Source of the DNA: Winogradskyella sp. UBA3174
GTDB taxonomy: Bacteria > Bacteroidota > Bacteroidia > Flavobacteriales > Flavobacteriaceae
DNA: 64,000 nucleotides
Assembly: GCF_002364335.1 (NCBI RefSeq)
Contig: NZ_DEXW01000037.1
Location: 1 to 64,000 of the forward strand
Direction of reading: 5' to 3'
Below are positions 36,178 through 45,179 of the stretch, piece after piece. Position 1 is the stretch's first letter, and each line of letters starts with the position of its first letter. Both the position numbers and the translations under genes were made by a program. The notes below the pieces were generated by a model. It was not told the DNA's origin. It saw only the letters and a list, made by a program, of their open reading frames with translations, and made no database searches.

Positions 36178-37272
36178 ATGATAGTACAAGATGTAATTAA
36201 TCACCTTCAAGACTTAGCACCTTTAGCATATGCAGAAGATTTTGATAACGTTGGTCTCTTAGTTGGCGATAAAAACAAGTCTGTTTCTGGTGTGCTTGTA
36301 ACTCTAGATACCCTAGAATCTGTTGTTGATGAAGCAATAGAAAACAACTGCAATCTTATTGTTAGTTTTCACCCTATAATTTTTAAAGGCCTTAAAAAGC
36401 TAACTGGTAAAACTTACGTTGAACGTGTTGTGATTAAAGCTATACAACATAATATTTCTATTTTTTCAATTCATACGGCGTTAGACAATGCTTTTGAAGG
36501 TGTCAACTCAATTATATGTGATCAATTAGGCTTAAAAAACAAACAGATATTAATTCCGCAAGCAGGTACAATTAAAAAGCTACAAACTTATGTTCCAAAA
36601 ACAAATGCAGAAGAACTAAGACAAGCACTTTTCAATGCTGGAGCGGGTAGTTTAGGTAATTACGAATCTTGCAGTTTTAATGTTAATGGTGAGGGTACCT
36701 ATAAAGGCAATGCCGAATCAAATCCTGTAATTGGAAAAAAAGGTGAATTACATACTGAAAACGAAACAGCAATTTCAGTCACTTTTAAAAAACATTTAGA
36801 ATCTAAAGTTTTAAAAACCCTATTTAAAGCGCACCCTTATGAAGAAGTTGCTTTTGAGGTATCTACTTTAGAAAACACTAACCAACATATAGGGATGGGA
36901 ATGATTGGTGATTTAGAAACAGCGATGGATGCAAATGAATGCCTAAAATTGGTTAAAACCAAAATGAATGCAAGCGCCATTAGACATTCTAATCTATTAA
37001 AAAAATCCATTAAACGTATTGCTGTTTTAGGTGGCTCAGGCAGTTTTGCTATTAATGCTGCAAAAAATGCAGGAGCAGACCTCTTCTTAACTGCAGACCT
37101 TAAGTATCACGATTTTTTTAGTGCAGAAAATGACATTGTATTGGCAGATATAGGACATTACGAAAGTGAACAGTTCACAAAAACATTTTTAGTGGACTAT
37201 CTCTCGAAAAAAATGCCTAATTTTGCAATCATTTTATCAAAGAAAAATACAAATCCGGTAAAGTATTTATAA
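36178..37272 (+). CDS. Nif3-like dinuclear metal centre protein
   Basis: The protein has 364 residues. The N- and C-terminal halves carry the Nif3/YbgI metal-binding blocks: AEDFDNVGLLVGD, IVSFHPIIFKGLK, SIHTALDNAFEGVN and, near the end, LFLTADLKYHDFF with IGHYESEQF. The middle (about 130-235) is the inserted PII-like domain found in the longer members. The biochemical role is debated (GTP cyclohydrolase-like or metal chaperone). It lies 2 nt upstream of the coiled-coil protein gene, an arrangement common in Bacteroidota. Confidence 0.92.
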   Translation: MIVQDVINHLQDLAPLAYAEDFDNVGLLVGDKNKSVSGVLVTLDTLESVVDEAIENNCNLIVSFHPIIFKGLKKLTGKTYVERVVIKAIQHNISIFSIHTALDNAFEGVNSIICDQLGLKNKQILIPQAGTIKKLQTYVPKTNAEELRQALFNAGAGSLGNYESCSFNVNGEGTYKGNAESNPVIGKKGELHTENETAISVTFKKHLESKVLKTLFKAHPYEEVAFEVSTLENTNQHIGMGMIGDLETAMDANECLKLVKTKMNASAIRHSNLLKKSIKRIAVLGGSGSFAINAAKNAGADLFLTADLKYHDFFSAENDIVLADIGHYESEQFTKTFLVDYLSKKMPNFAIILSKKNTNPVKYL

Positions 37273-37274
37273 TT

Positions 37275-38060
37275 ATGGCAAAAAAAGCTGAAGTTTCTGT
37301 TGAAGAACGATTAAGAGCACTATATGATTTACAGTTAATCGACTCTAGAGTAGACGAGATAAGAAATGTCAGAGGTGAACTTCCTTTAGAAGTAAGAGAC
37401 TTAGAAGATGAAGTTGAAGGGCTTAACAAAAGATTAGATAAGTTAAGTGATAACCTTTCAATAATTGACGATGATATTAAAGGTAAAAAGAACTTAATTG
37501 AAGAAGCAAAATCTTTAATTAAAAAATATAGCGAGCAACAGAACAATGTTAGAAATAACAGAGAATACAACTCGTTGACTAAAGAAATTGAATTCCAAGA
37601 ATTAGAAATTCAATTGGCTGAGAAAAACATCAAAGAATTTAAGGTTCAAATAGATCAGAAAAAAGAAGTTATTTCTGAAACTAAAAGTCGCTTAAAAGAT
37701 AGACAAACACACCTTAAACATAAAAAAGGTGAGTTAAATGAAATTCTTAAAGAAACTGAAAAAGAAGAAGAAGCGCTTTTAAGTAAATCTCAAGATTTTC
37801 AAAAGAAAATCGATGATCGTTTAGTAAAAGCATACCATAGAATTAGACACAACGTAAAAAATGGCTTAGCAGTTGTTGCAATAGAACGTGGTGCCTCTGG
37901 AGGATCTTTCTTTACAATTCCACCACAAGTACAAGTAGAAATTGCTTCTCGTAAAAAAGTAATTACTGATGAGCATAGTGGACGCATCTTAGTTGATGCT
38001 GTTTTAGCTGAAGAAGAAAAAATAAAAATGAATAAATTATTTGCTAAGCTTACAAAGTAA
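37275..38060 (+). CDS. Coiled-coil protein of the C4 zinc-ribbon family lacking its cysteines
   Basis: The protein has 261 residues. A long antiparallel coiled coil (about 25-185) is followed by a region aligning with the CdsZ/zf-RING_7 zinc ribbon. The usual CxxC...CxxC ligands are replaced: SGGS at 208-211 and DEHS at 232-235. The rest of the ribbon (FTIPPQVQVEI and GRILVD) is well kept. The protein has probably lost zinc binding but kept the fold. It is cotranscribed with the Nif3-like gene 2 nt upstream. Role unknown; ribosome or RNA association has been proposed for related proteins. Confidence 0.85.
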   Translation: MAKKAEVSVEERLRALYDLQLIDSRVDEIRNVRGELPLEVRDLEDEVEGLNKRLDKLSDNLSIIDDDIKGKKNLIEEAKSLIKKYSEQQNNVRNNREYNSLTKEIEFQELEIQLAEKNIKEFKVQIDQKKEVISETKSRLKDRQTHLKHKKGELNEILKETEKEEEALLSKSQDFQKKIDDRLVKAYHRIRHNVKNGLAVVAIERGASGGSFFTIPPQVQVEIASRKKVITDEHSGRILVDAVLAEEEKIKMNKLFAKLTK

Positions 38061-38083
38061 TTCTTTATTCCATAAAATATATT

Positions 38084-38117
38084 GAGCCTTCATTAACGTG
38101 AAGGCTCTTTTTTTTTA
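38084..38117 (+). terminator. Rho-independent terminator after the coiled-coil gene
   Basis: A perfect 9-bp stem GAGCCTTCA / TGAAGGCTC (38084-38092 and 38099-38107) is followed by ten consecutive Ts. Confidence 0.9.
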
Positions 38118-38188
38118 ATAAAACTTTAAAAGAATTACGTTTAAGGATTTGTAATTTTATACGACTATTAGAAAAAGAAAAAATCACC

Positions 38189-38851
38189 ATGAAGAAATTA
38201 CTTTATATTTTAAGCATAAGCTTATTTTTTAGCTATCATAATCAGGCACAAGTCAATAAAAATCAACAAGCAATTATTGACGCTGAACCTATCGTTATTC
38301 CATTAAAGGAAGGCAAAGCAAGAGCCTATTTTGCTAGTGGTTGTTTTTGGTGTGTTGAAGCTGTATACGAAAGTGTTAAAGGAGTTGAAGAATCAATTAG
38401 CGGCTATGCAGGCGGACATTCTGAAAACCCAACCTACGAAGCGAGTAATACTGGTAGAACGGGACACGCAGAAGCTGTAGAAATTATTTATGACCCTAAA
38501 GTGGTTAGTTTCTCTACTTTAGTAGATGTTTATTTTGGATCTCAAAACCCAACACAAGTAAATGGACAAGGACCAGATCGAGGTTCTCAATACCGCTCAA
38601 TTATCTTTTATCAAAATGATGCACAAAAGAAAATTATAGAAGAAAAGAAAGCTGCTTTATCTAAAGAATTAGATGCACCAATAGCAGCAGAAGTTTATCC
38701 ATTTCAAAAATTTTGGGTTGGAGAAAGTTACCATCAAAACTATGAGCGCAGAAATCCTAACAATGGCTATATAAGAAATGTTTCAATACCTCGGTTAAAT
38801 AAATTTAAAGCCAAGTTGCCTGAATTATTGAAGAAAGACGAAAAGCATTAA
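38189..38851 (+). CDS. msrA: Peptide-methionine (S)-S-oxide reductase, exported
   Basis: The protein has 220 residues. A signal peptide (about 1-20) precedes the MsrA domain with the catalytic GCFWC motif (C52, and C55 as a second cysteine), the SGYAGGHSENPTYE block, TGHAEAVEI and FWVGESYHQNYERRN. It repairs oxidised methionine in proteins. The signal peptide places it in the periplasm or outer membrane rather than the cytoplasm. It is transcribed alone between a terminator and a degraded gene. Confidence 0.95.
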   Translation: MKKLLYILSISLFFSYHNQAQVNKNQQAIIDAEPIVIPLKEGKARAYFASGCFWCVEAVYESVKGVEESISGYAGGHSENPTYEASNTGRTGHAEAVEIIYDPKVVSFSTLVDVYFGSQNPTQVNGQGPDRGSQYRSIIFYQNDAQKKIIEEKKAALSKELDAPIAAEVYPFQKFWVGESYHQNYERRNPNNGYIRNVSIPRLNKFKAKLPELLKKDEKH

Positions 38852-38893
38852 GAAACGTTTTCTTCTTTAAGAGTTTTATCAAATTAATAAAAA

Positions 38894-39374
38894 ATGCTTA
38901 TCCATATTAAACACATATTTTCAATTGCCCTACTCGTCTTATTGCATAAAAGTTTCGCACAAAAATCAATTTCAAATAAATCTGAAATGTGTGAAATAAT
39001 TAAGTAAAGACTGTCAAATAAGGTTAAAAAGCTACTAATAGTTTTAATAAAGATGATCGTCGTTATTCTAAAAAGAGATTAACTCTTTAAAACTAATACG
39101 TGGAAAAATTGACAAGTTTAATACTGAAAAACTGATTGAACTAACAAAAGAATATGGTTGAATTAGTGGAGTACACATAAATCGCCCAAATTTAGATACT
39201 TGGTTTATTTTTAGACACTCTGACTCAAAATGTTTTGATCAAGTATCTAAAATGATAGAGACAGATCATAATGCTAAGCGCCTTAGTAATTGGCATTATA
39301 AACTCATAAAAAATCAATTTAAAGACGGTATACTTATCAATGTTTCTTCGTCGCCCTTATCTCAAATACCATAG
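38894..39374 (+). pseudogene. Degraded gene for a small secreted protein
   Basis: It opens with a good signal peptide (MLIHIKHIFSIALLVLLHKS, then FAQKS) and stops after 37 codons. Further pieces of a protein follow in other frames: FNKDDRRYSKKRLTL, then IRGKIDKFNTEKLIELTKEYG, a TGA, and ISGVHINRPNLDTWFIFRHS through NWHYKLIKNQFKDGIL to a stop at 39372-39374. At least two frameshifts and two in-frame stops separate them. The 3' end overlaps the convergent methyltransferase gene. The family is not recognised. Confidence 0.75.
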
Positions 39375-40140
39375 GAAAAAGCTGATCTTTCATTTTATAT
39401 AAGCCATTATCCTGTTTCACTAAATCCGGAAATACATCATACGGACTTTCATCATATTCATTAAGATATTCTATTTGTAATCCTGCTTCGATTAACGCGT
39501 TTACAACTTCGCTTAAGCCGTGATTCCAACCATATTCTTTACTCACCATCTTTGAGGTTTTGCTAGCATAAGTCCCTTCATATTCGTCATAAATCACGTC
39601 CTTCTTATTGTAATGGTATTTCATTTTAGACACACCATCTACATAATCAAACATCCAAACTATAGGATGAAACTCAACGATATAAAACGTACCACCAACC
39701 TTTAATCGTTCAGCAATCATTATTGCCCAAGGTTTTAAATCTGGCAACCACCCAATGGTTCCATAGCTTGTAAATACAATATCAAAGGTTTCTGATACGT
39801 ATTTAGAAGTATCTAAAACATTACAGCACACAAACTCAGCTTCAAGATTTAATTCCTCATTCAATTGCTTAGCTAATTTAATGCCTTCATCACTTAAGTC
39901 AACGCCAACAGCATTAGCTCCCATCCTACTCCAACTCAAAGTATCTTGCCCAAAATGACATTGCAAATGCAATAGTGATTTTCCTTTGACATCGCCTAAA
40001 GCTTTCAACTCGTATGGCATCAAAGAGGTTTCGCCAGATTTAAAAGCGTTCATTTTATACATTTCACTTTCTGCGTGTATCCCTACCTTCTTGTTCCAAG
40101 TGTCTTTATTTACATCAAAATAATTAGTGTTCTCCTTCAT
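39337..40140 (-). CDS. Class I SAM-dependent methyltransferase
   Basis: The protein has 267 residues. The SAM-binding motif I is LLHLQCHFGQDTLSWSRMGA, followed by the acidic GVDLSDEGI and motif IV region FDIVFTSYGTIGWLPDL. The Cys-His in motif I (LQCHFG) is common in this subgroup of small-molecule methyltransferases. No substrate can be assigned. It is a single minus-strand gene; its 3' end lies within the tail of the degraded secreted-protein gene on the other strand. Confidence 0.85.
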   Translation of the reverse strand: MKENTNYFDVNKDTWNKKVGIHAESEMYKMNAFKSGETSLMPYELKALGDVKGKSLLHLQCHFGQDTLSWSRMGANAVGVDLSDEGIKLAKQLNEELNLEAEFVCCNVLDTSKYVSETFDIVFTSYGTIGWLPDLKPWAIMIAERLKVGGTFYIVEFHPIVWMFDYVDGVSKMKYHYNKKDVIYDEYEGTYASKTSKMVSKEYGWNHGLSEVVNALIEAGLQIEYLNEYDESPYDVFPDLVKQDNGLYKMKDQLFPMVFEIRATKKH

Positions 40141-40181
40141 CGTTGGTTAATTTTGTATGTAATTTAAAACAACTTTTTAAT

Positions 40182-40856
40182 ATGAAGTCATTATACCTTG
40201 GTTTGATTTGTCTATTACTAGTTTCAGCATGTAAATCAGAAACACCAACGACAGAAGAAATCAAAGATGCAACTATTGCCGAAAAAATAGCTAATGCACA
40301 TGGTTTTGAAAATTGGAAAAATGTTGAAGAAGTAAAATTTACATTTCAAGTAGACAGAGACACCATAAAAGGTAGTAGTAGATCTTGGACTTGGTCTCCT
40401 AAAAAGGGTAGCGTTATTTTTGAAGCAAATTATGGGTCAATTGAATATACGAGAAGTCAAATGGATAGCACACACGTTGGCACTGACAAAGGTTTTATTA
40501 ACGACAAGTTTTGGTTATTAGTGCCATTTCAACTCATTTGGGATGCATCTGCAAAAATCTCAGAATCTAAAAAAGCTGAAGCACCAATTAGCAAAGATGA
40601 ATTAAACATGATTACCCTTTTATATTCAAATGAAGGTGGTTATACACCTGGTGATGCTTATGATATTTTTTACAGCGACGATTATTTAATTAAAGAATGG
40701 GTATTTAGAAAAAGTAACACAGAAGAACCTACAATGGCAACTACTTTTGAAAACTATAAAAACTACAACGGTATTAAAATTGCAACAGATCATAAAATGG
40801 CAGGTGGTAACTGGAATTTAAATTTTACCGACGTAAGTATAACTTTAAACAAGTAG
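40182..40856 (+). CDS. Hypothetical lipoprotein
   Basis: Starting at the ATG at 40182, the protein has 224 residues and begins with a lipoprotein signal peptide ending in LVSAC, so the cysteine at about residue 17 would be lipidated. An upstream in-frame ATG at 40143 would bury this signal and is rejected. The mature protein has tryptophan-rich segments (SRSWTWSPKKG, KFWLLVPFQLIWD) and a C-terminal beta-rich part (GGNWNLNFTDVSITL). It resembles periplasmic lipid- or outer-membrane-associated folds only vaguely; the function is unknown. Followed by a terminator. Confidence 0.8.
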   Translation: MKSLYLGLICLLLVSACKSETPTTEEIKDATIAEKIANAHGFENWKNVEEVKFTFQVDRDTIKGSSRSWTWSPKKGSVIFEANYGSIEYTRSQMDSTHVGTDKGFINDKFWLLVPFQLIWDASAKISESKKAEAPISKDELNMITLLYSNEGGYTPGDAYDIFYSDDYLIKEWVFRKSNTEEPTMATTFENYKNYNGIKIATDHKMAGGNWNLNFTDVSITLNK

Positions 40857-40965
40857 GAGTATGTACTACTTTTATAACCTATAATGTAAGATTCGCGTCT
40901 AAAGTTTAGACTTAAAACGCATAACTTACATTTTCCGCCTCGTGCGTCTATATATATATATTCCT

Positions 40966-40993
40966 AGCGCTTTGTTTTCAAGGCGCTTTTTTT
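40966..40993 (+). terminator. Rho-independent terminator after the lipoprotein gene
   Basis: A 9-bp stem (AGCGCTTTG / CAAGGCGCT, one G-T pair) with loop TTTT is followed by a T-run. A separate 15-bp palindrome (GTCTAAA-G-TTTAGAC) lies upstream at 40897-40911. Confidence 0.8.
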
Positions 40994-41008
40994 GTGCTTT
41001 AAAATCCT

Positions 41009-41016
41009 TATTTTTG
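41009..41016 (+). promoter_or_regulatory. Putative -7 box (TATTTTTG) of the kynurenine cluster
   Basis: It matches TAnnTTTG 25 nt before the kynU start and directly after the preceding terminator. A TTTG at 40991-40994 is only 14 nt upstream, shorter than the usual spacing. Confidence 0.5.
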
Positions 41017-41041
41017 TTAGCAACCGAAAAATTAATTCACT

Positions 41042-42310
41042 TTGTCCAATTATAAATCTGGTCTTGATTACGCTAAGCAACAAGATACTTTAGACGAATT
41101 ATCAAGCTATAGACAACAGTTTCATATTCCGAAAGACAAAAACGGAAACGAACTGATTTACCTCTGCGGAAATTCGCTTGGATTACAACCCAAGTCAACG
41201 AAATACTATATAAATCAAGAACTAGAAGATTGGGCAAATCTTGGTGTAGAAGGTCATACTGATGCAAAAAACCCTTGGTTGCCTTATCATGAGTTTTTAA
41301 CAGAAGCTACAGCAAAGTTAGTCGGTGCAAAACCAATTGAAGTTGTAACAATGAATTCACTAACGGCGAATCTTCATTTTATGATGGCTTCATTCTATAA
41401 ACCCACAAAAGAACGTTATAAAATTGTAATTGAAAGTGATGCATTTCCTTCAGATAAGTATGCTGTAGAATCGCAATTACGCCATCATGGTTATGACGAT
41501 AAAGAAGGCTTAATTCTTTGGACACCCAGAAAAGAGGAAGAAATACTAAATTATGAAGATTTAGAAGCGATTCTCGAAACACATGGTAATGAAATTGCAC
41601 TCGTTATGATTGGTGGAGTTAACTACTATACTGGCCAGTTTTTCGATTTTAAACGTATTACAGATCTAGGACATAAACACGGCTGCAAAGTTGGTTTTGA
41701 TTGTGCACATGGCGCAGGGAACGTAGATTTAGATTTACATAATTCTGGTGCTGATTTCGCAGTTTGGTGTACTTATAAGTATATGAACTCAGGGCCAGGA
41801 AGTTTGTCTGGTTGTTTTGTACATGAAAGACATGCCCACGATAAAACTTTAAATCGCTTTACAGGTTGGTGGAGTCACAATAAAGCGACACGCTTTAATA
41901 TGCGACATGAGTTTGATGTTTTACCTGGAGCAGAAGGTTGGCAGTTAAGTAATCCTCCTATTTTGTCCATGGCAGCAATTAAAGCCTCACTAGATATGTT
42001 TAATGAAGTTGGTATGACTAAACTTCTTGAAAAATCTAAAAAACTAACAGGCTATTTTGAGTTTTTATTGAATCAATTAGGAGACGATGTCATTAGAATT
42101 ATCACCCCTGAAAATCCTGATGAGCGTGGTTGTCAATTATCAATTCAAGTATTAAACGCAGATAAGTTATTACATACTAAATTAACCGAAGCTGGTGTCA
42201 TTAGCGATTGGCGAGAACCAGACGTTATTAGATGTGCACCTGTGCCTTTATACAATTCGTTTGAAGATGTGTATTTAATGGTAGAAAAAATGAAAGCAAT
42301 ACTAAACTAG
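41042..42310 (+). CDS. kynU: Kynureninase
   Basis: The protein has 422 residues from a TTG start; no ATG lies nearby upstream in frame. It is a PLP enzyme of fold type I with YLCGNSLGLQPK, TMNSLTANLHFMM, GFDCAHGAGN and the PLP-lysine region CTYKYMNSGPG (K246). It cleaves 3-hydroxykynurenine (or kynurenine) to 3-hydroxyanthranilate and alanine. It is first in a cluster with kynurenine monooxygenase, RidA-type deaminase, semialdehyde dehydrogenase, dioxygenase and decarboxylase, so the pathway assignment is firm. Confidence 0.96.
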   Translation: MSNYKSGLDYAKQQDTLDELSSYRQQFHIPKDKNGNELIYLCGNSLGLQPKSTKYYINQELEDWANLGVEGHTDAKNPWLPYHEFLTEATAKLVGAKPIEVVTMNSLTANLHFMMASFYKPTKERYKIVIESDAFPSDKYAVESQLRHHGYDDKEGLILWTPRKEEEILNYEDLEAILETHGNEIALVMIGGVNYYTGQFFDFKRITDLGHKHGCKVGFDCAHGAGNVDLDLHNSGADFAVWCTYKYMNSGPGSLSGCFVHERHAHDKTLNRFTGWWSHNKATRFNMRHEFDVLPGAEGWQLSNPPILSMAAIKASLDMFNEVGMTKLLEKSKKLTGYFEFLLNQLGDDVIRIITPENPDERGCQLSIQVLNADKLLHTKLTEAGVISDWREPDVIRCAPVPLYNSFEDVYLMVEKMKAILN

Positions 42311-42388
42311 CTTGTCATTTCGTAATTGATGCGAAATCCGTTCAAGTTGAAAATAAAAGTAGATTCCTGACTACGCAGGAATAACAAG
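42311..42388. repeat. Palindromic repeat unit 1 of the kynurenine cluster
   Basis: It contains a hairpin ATTTCG / CGAAAT, then ATTCCTG / CAGGAAT (around 42363-42382), enclosed by CTTGTCATT (42311-42319) and AATAACAAG (42380-42388), which pair with one mismatch. It fills the kynU-kmo gap and belongs to the same family as the units at 43797, 49429 and 50201. Confidence 0.7.
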
Positions 42389-42395
42389 AAAAAGA

Positions 42396-43793
42396 ATGAA
42401 AAAACAACAAAATATACTAATTATAGGAGCTGGACTCTGCGGAAGTTTACTAGCATTAAGACTAGGACAAAGAGGCTACAACGTTACCGTTTACGAAATG
42501 CGTACAGACTTACGAAAAACAGATATCTCAGCTGGTCGTTCTATCAATTTAGCCTTTTCAGATCGTGGCAATAAAGCGATTAAACTCGTTGGCATGGTAG
42601 ATAAAGTAAAGCCACTTTGTATTCCAATGAATGGCCGTATGCTTCACGATAAAGAAAGCAATACCTTTTTATCAAATTACAGTGGTAGAGACCACGAATA
42701 CATCAACTCTATCTCTAGAGGAGAACTTAACGCCCTACTTTTAACTGAAGCCGAAAAGCACGATAATGTCACAATTCACTTCAATAAAAAATGTAAGTCC
42801 GTTAATTTTGAAAAGACAACAGCCACGTTTCAAGATTATGAAACTAAACATGAATTTATAGAAGATGCAGATTGCATTATTGCAACAGATGGAGCAGGTT
42901 CTGCCTTAAGAAAAAGCTACTATTTAGAACGCAAATTCTTATTCAGTTTTTCGCAAGAATACTTAACACACGGCTATAAAGAATTAAGCATTTTACCAAC
43001 CGAAACTGGAGATTACAAAACCTATAAAAATGCATTACATATTTGGCCAAGGGGAGACTTTATGGTTATTGCATTGCCTAATTTAGATGGTAGTTTTACA
43101 GTAACACTCTTTTTAAGTTATGCGGAAGGTGAATACAATTTCAATAATTTAACAACACCAGAGATTGTTATGGAGTTCTTCAAAAAGGAATTCCCTGATG
43201 CTTTAGCGTTAATGCCAAATCTAGTAGAAGACTTTTTTGAAAACCCAACAGCTCCATTAGGAACCGTAAAATGTTCGCCATGGCATTATAAAGGAAATAC
43301 CTTACTAATGGGCGATTCTGCCCATGCAATTGTTCCTTTTTATGGCCAAGGCATGAATGCCTCTTTTGAAGATGTTGTAGAATTTGATAAAGTACTCGAC
43401 CAAAATTTAGACAGTTGGGAAGCTACTTTTACAGCCTACGAAAAAAACAGAAAGAAAGATACCGACGCTATTGCAGATTTAGCTGTTGATAATTTTCATG
43501 AAATGAAGAGCCATGTTGGTCAACCCATATTTCAAGAAAAACGAAAAATTGAAATGGCGCTAGAGAAGGAATTTCCAAACGACTATTCATCAAAATATAG
43601 TTTAGTTACTTTTAATGGGCAAATTGGCTACAGAGAAGCGATGCTTAGAGGACGTGCTCAAGACAAAGCTATTTTGAATATGTTATCTGATGGTGTTATT
43701 TCAACAACTGGTGACATGAAAGCCATTTTAGATAAAGTAAAAATTGCAACTGAAGCTATTTTAGAAGACAATAAAATTGCTGGATTGAGATAA
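42396..43793 (+). CDS. kmo: Kynurenine 3-monooxygenase
   Basis: The protein has 465 residues, a group A flavin monooxygenase. The FAD GxGxxG motif is IIGAGLCGSLLALRLG (9-24), with an ATDGAGS block and the second flavin motif GDSAHAIVPFYGQGMN. The pathway-specific segment RSINLAFSDRGNKAIKLVG is typical of KMO. It hydroxylates kynurenine to 3-hydroxykynurenine with NADPH and oxygen, upstream of KynU in the pathway. It is separated from both neighbours by palindromic repeats of about 80 nt. Confidence 0.96.
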   Translation: MKKQQNILIIGAGLCGSLLALRLGQRGYNVTVYEMRTDLRKTDISAGRSINLAFSDRGNKAIKLVGMVDKVKPLCIPMNGRMLHDKESNTFLSNYSGRDHEYINSISRGELNALLLTEAEKHDNVTIHFNKKCKSVNFEKTTATFQDYETKHEFIEDADCIIATDGAGSALRKSYYLERKFLFSFSQEYLTHGYKELSILPTETGDYKTYKNALHIWPRGDFMVIALPNLDGSFTVTLFLSYAEGEYNFNNLTTPEIVMEFFKKEFPDALALMPNLVEDFFENPTAPLGTVKCSPWHYKGNTLLMGDSAHAIVPFYGQGMNASFEDVVEFDKVLDQNLDSWEATFTAYEKNRKKDTDAIADLAVDNFHEMKSHVGQPIFQEKRKIEMALEKEFPNDYSSKYSLVTFNGQIGYREAMLRGRAQDKAILNMLSDGVISTTGDMKAILDKVKIATEAILEDNKIAGLR

Positions 43794-43796
43794 GTT

Positions 43797-43871
43797 GTCA
43801 TACCTGCGAAGACAGGAATCCATGACATATAAAATTATTAAAACTAGATTACTGCCTGCGCAGGAATGACA
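43797..43871. repeat. Palindromic repeat unit 2 of the kynurenine cluster
   Basis: Two hairpins are present. GTCAT (43797-43801) pairs with ATGAC (43822-43826) around CCTG / CAGG, and a perfect CCTGCGCAGG palindrome lies at 43855-43864 followed by AATGACAG. It lies entirely in the kmo-ridA gap. Confidence 0.7.
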
Positions 43872-43876
43872 GAATT

Positions 43877-44281
43877 ATGGAAGAAAAAATAGTAACACCA
43901 AGAGGAGCATATCCACACGTAAAGCAAGTAGGCGATTTCATTTTCGTTTCAGGAACAAGTTCTCGAAGACCAGATAACACCATTGCTGGTGTGGACATCA
44001 TTGACGAAATGGGAACCAAACGCTTAAATGCGGAAGTACAAACTCGAGAAGTTTTAAAAAATATAGAAGGTAATCTAGCTAAAGTAGGAGCCTCTTTAAA
44101 AGATGTGGTTGATGTTACGTCCTTTTTAGTAAACATGAATGACTTTGCAGGTTATAATAAAGCCTATGCGGAGTTCTTTGAAAAAGAAGCAGGACCAACA
44201 CGCACAACCGTTGCAGTACATCAATTACCACATCCAGATTTAGTGGTTGAAATTAAAGTTATGGCTTATAAAAAACAATAG
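43877..44281 (+). CDS. RidA family protein, probable 2-aminomuconate deaminase
   Basis: The protein has 134 residues. It has the RidA/YjgF fold with YPHVKQVGDFIFVSGTSSRRPDN, NIEGNLAKVGASLKDVVDVTSFL and the conserved arginine in AGPTRTTVAVHQLP. In tryptophan-degradation clusters this subfamily hydrolyses 2-aminomuconate to 4-oxalocrotonate and ammonia. The neighbouring kynU, kmo and 2-aminomuconate-semialdehyde dehydrogenase genes support that role rather than general imine deamination; the specific activity is inferred. Confidence 0.85.
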   Translation: MEEKIVTPRGAYPHVKQVGDFIFVSGTSSRRPDNTIAGVDIIDEMGTKRLNAEVQTREVLKNIEGNLAKVGASLKDVVDVTSFLVNMNDFAGYNKAYAEFFEKEAGPTRTTVAVHQLPHPDLVVEIKVMAYKKQ

Positions 44282-44475
44282 CTTTTATTCCTAGCCTTTG
44301 ACTATCGCTGAGGATGAACTTTGGCAAGAATAGCATGAATAAAACTATATGTTATGTCTAACTCAAGCTAGTTACATCATAATTAGATGTTTTAAATAGA
44401 ATAAACTATTTTTAATTCTTCTAATATTACCAACCTTAAACCAACCATCACTTAATCACGTTTTAATTTTAAAAT

Positions 44476-45179
44476 GTAATTAAAATCTTTGGACATATAC
44501 GTAAATCACTGCTTTCTGAAAACAAATTCTTAAAGTATTTACTCTATGCCATTGGCAAAATCATCCTTGTGTTCATTGGGATTCTGGTTGCAATTCAAAT
44601 TAACAATTGTAATGAACAACGTAAAGACAACCAAACAGAAAAAAATCTTTTGATAGGTTTACAAAATGAATTCAATAATAACTTAGAAAATATTGATGCA
44701 AACATAGTCGTAAATCAAAAAAAACACAGATACTTGTTTTAGAATTACTAAAATGATTAGAGACTATACATTAGAAAAACAATCTACAGCATTAGATAGT
44801 CTTTTGGGACGTCTTGGATATATTGGAACTTTTAATGCCGGATACGGAATAACAGATGAAATTATAAATTCTGGAAAATTAGACATTTTAAAAAATGACT
44901 CACTAAGAGTGCTAATTACAACGATAATTTAATAGACTATTTTCCTTTGGCAAATGCTGAGCTTACAAAGAGTTGGGATAATGATAAAATTAAGATCTAT
45001 TCAGAAAAATTTAATAATAGCATCAATTTTTTAAAACTAAACACACTTAAGTTTGAAAATGTAATTTGGTATCACAAACACAATATAGATTTTCTTACAG
45101 ATAGAGATTGTGGCTTAAAAAAAACATTAATACTATTATTTTAGCTATAGAAAGAGCACTTATAGACATAAATTCATAA
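44476..45179 (+). pseudogene. Degraded DUF6090 family gene
   Basis: The pieces align in order with the intact DUF6090 gene just downstream: IRKSLLSENKFLKYLLYAIG then GILVAIQINN, a frameshift near 44735-44745, KMIRDYTLEKQSTALDSLLG through IINSGKLDILKNDSL, a second frameshift near 44910-44930, and FPLANAELTKSWDNDKIKIY. A third shift in an A-run near 45118-45125 leads into NTIILAIERALIDINS and a stop at 45177-45179. The original ATG is also out of frame. The stop overlaps the start codon of the intact paralogue by one base, so the two were once coupled. Confidence 0.85.

Noticed and set aside
40143..40181. Upstream ATG at 40143 as start of the lipoprotein gene
   Set aside because: It would place 13 residues before the signal peptide and lipobox; the ATG at 40182 gives a standard lipoprotein start.
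44947..45144. Short open frame of 65 codons as an independent gene
   Set aside because: Its translation continues in order with the other pieces of the degraded DUF6090 gene, so it is a fragment and not a gene.
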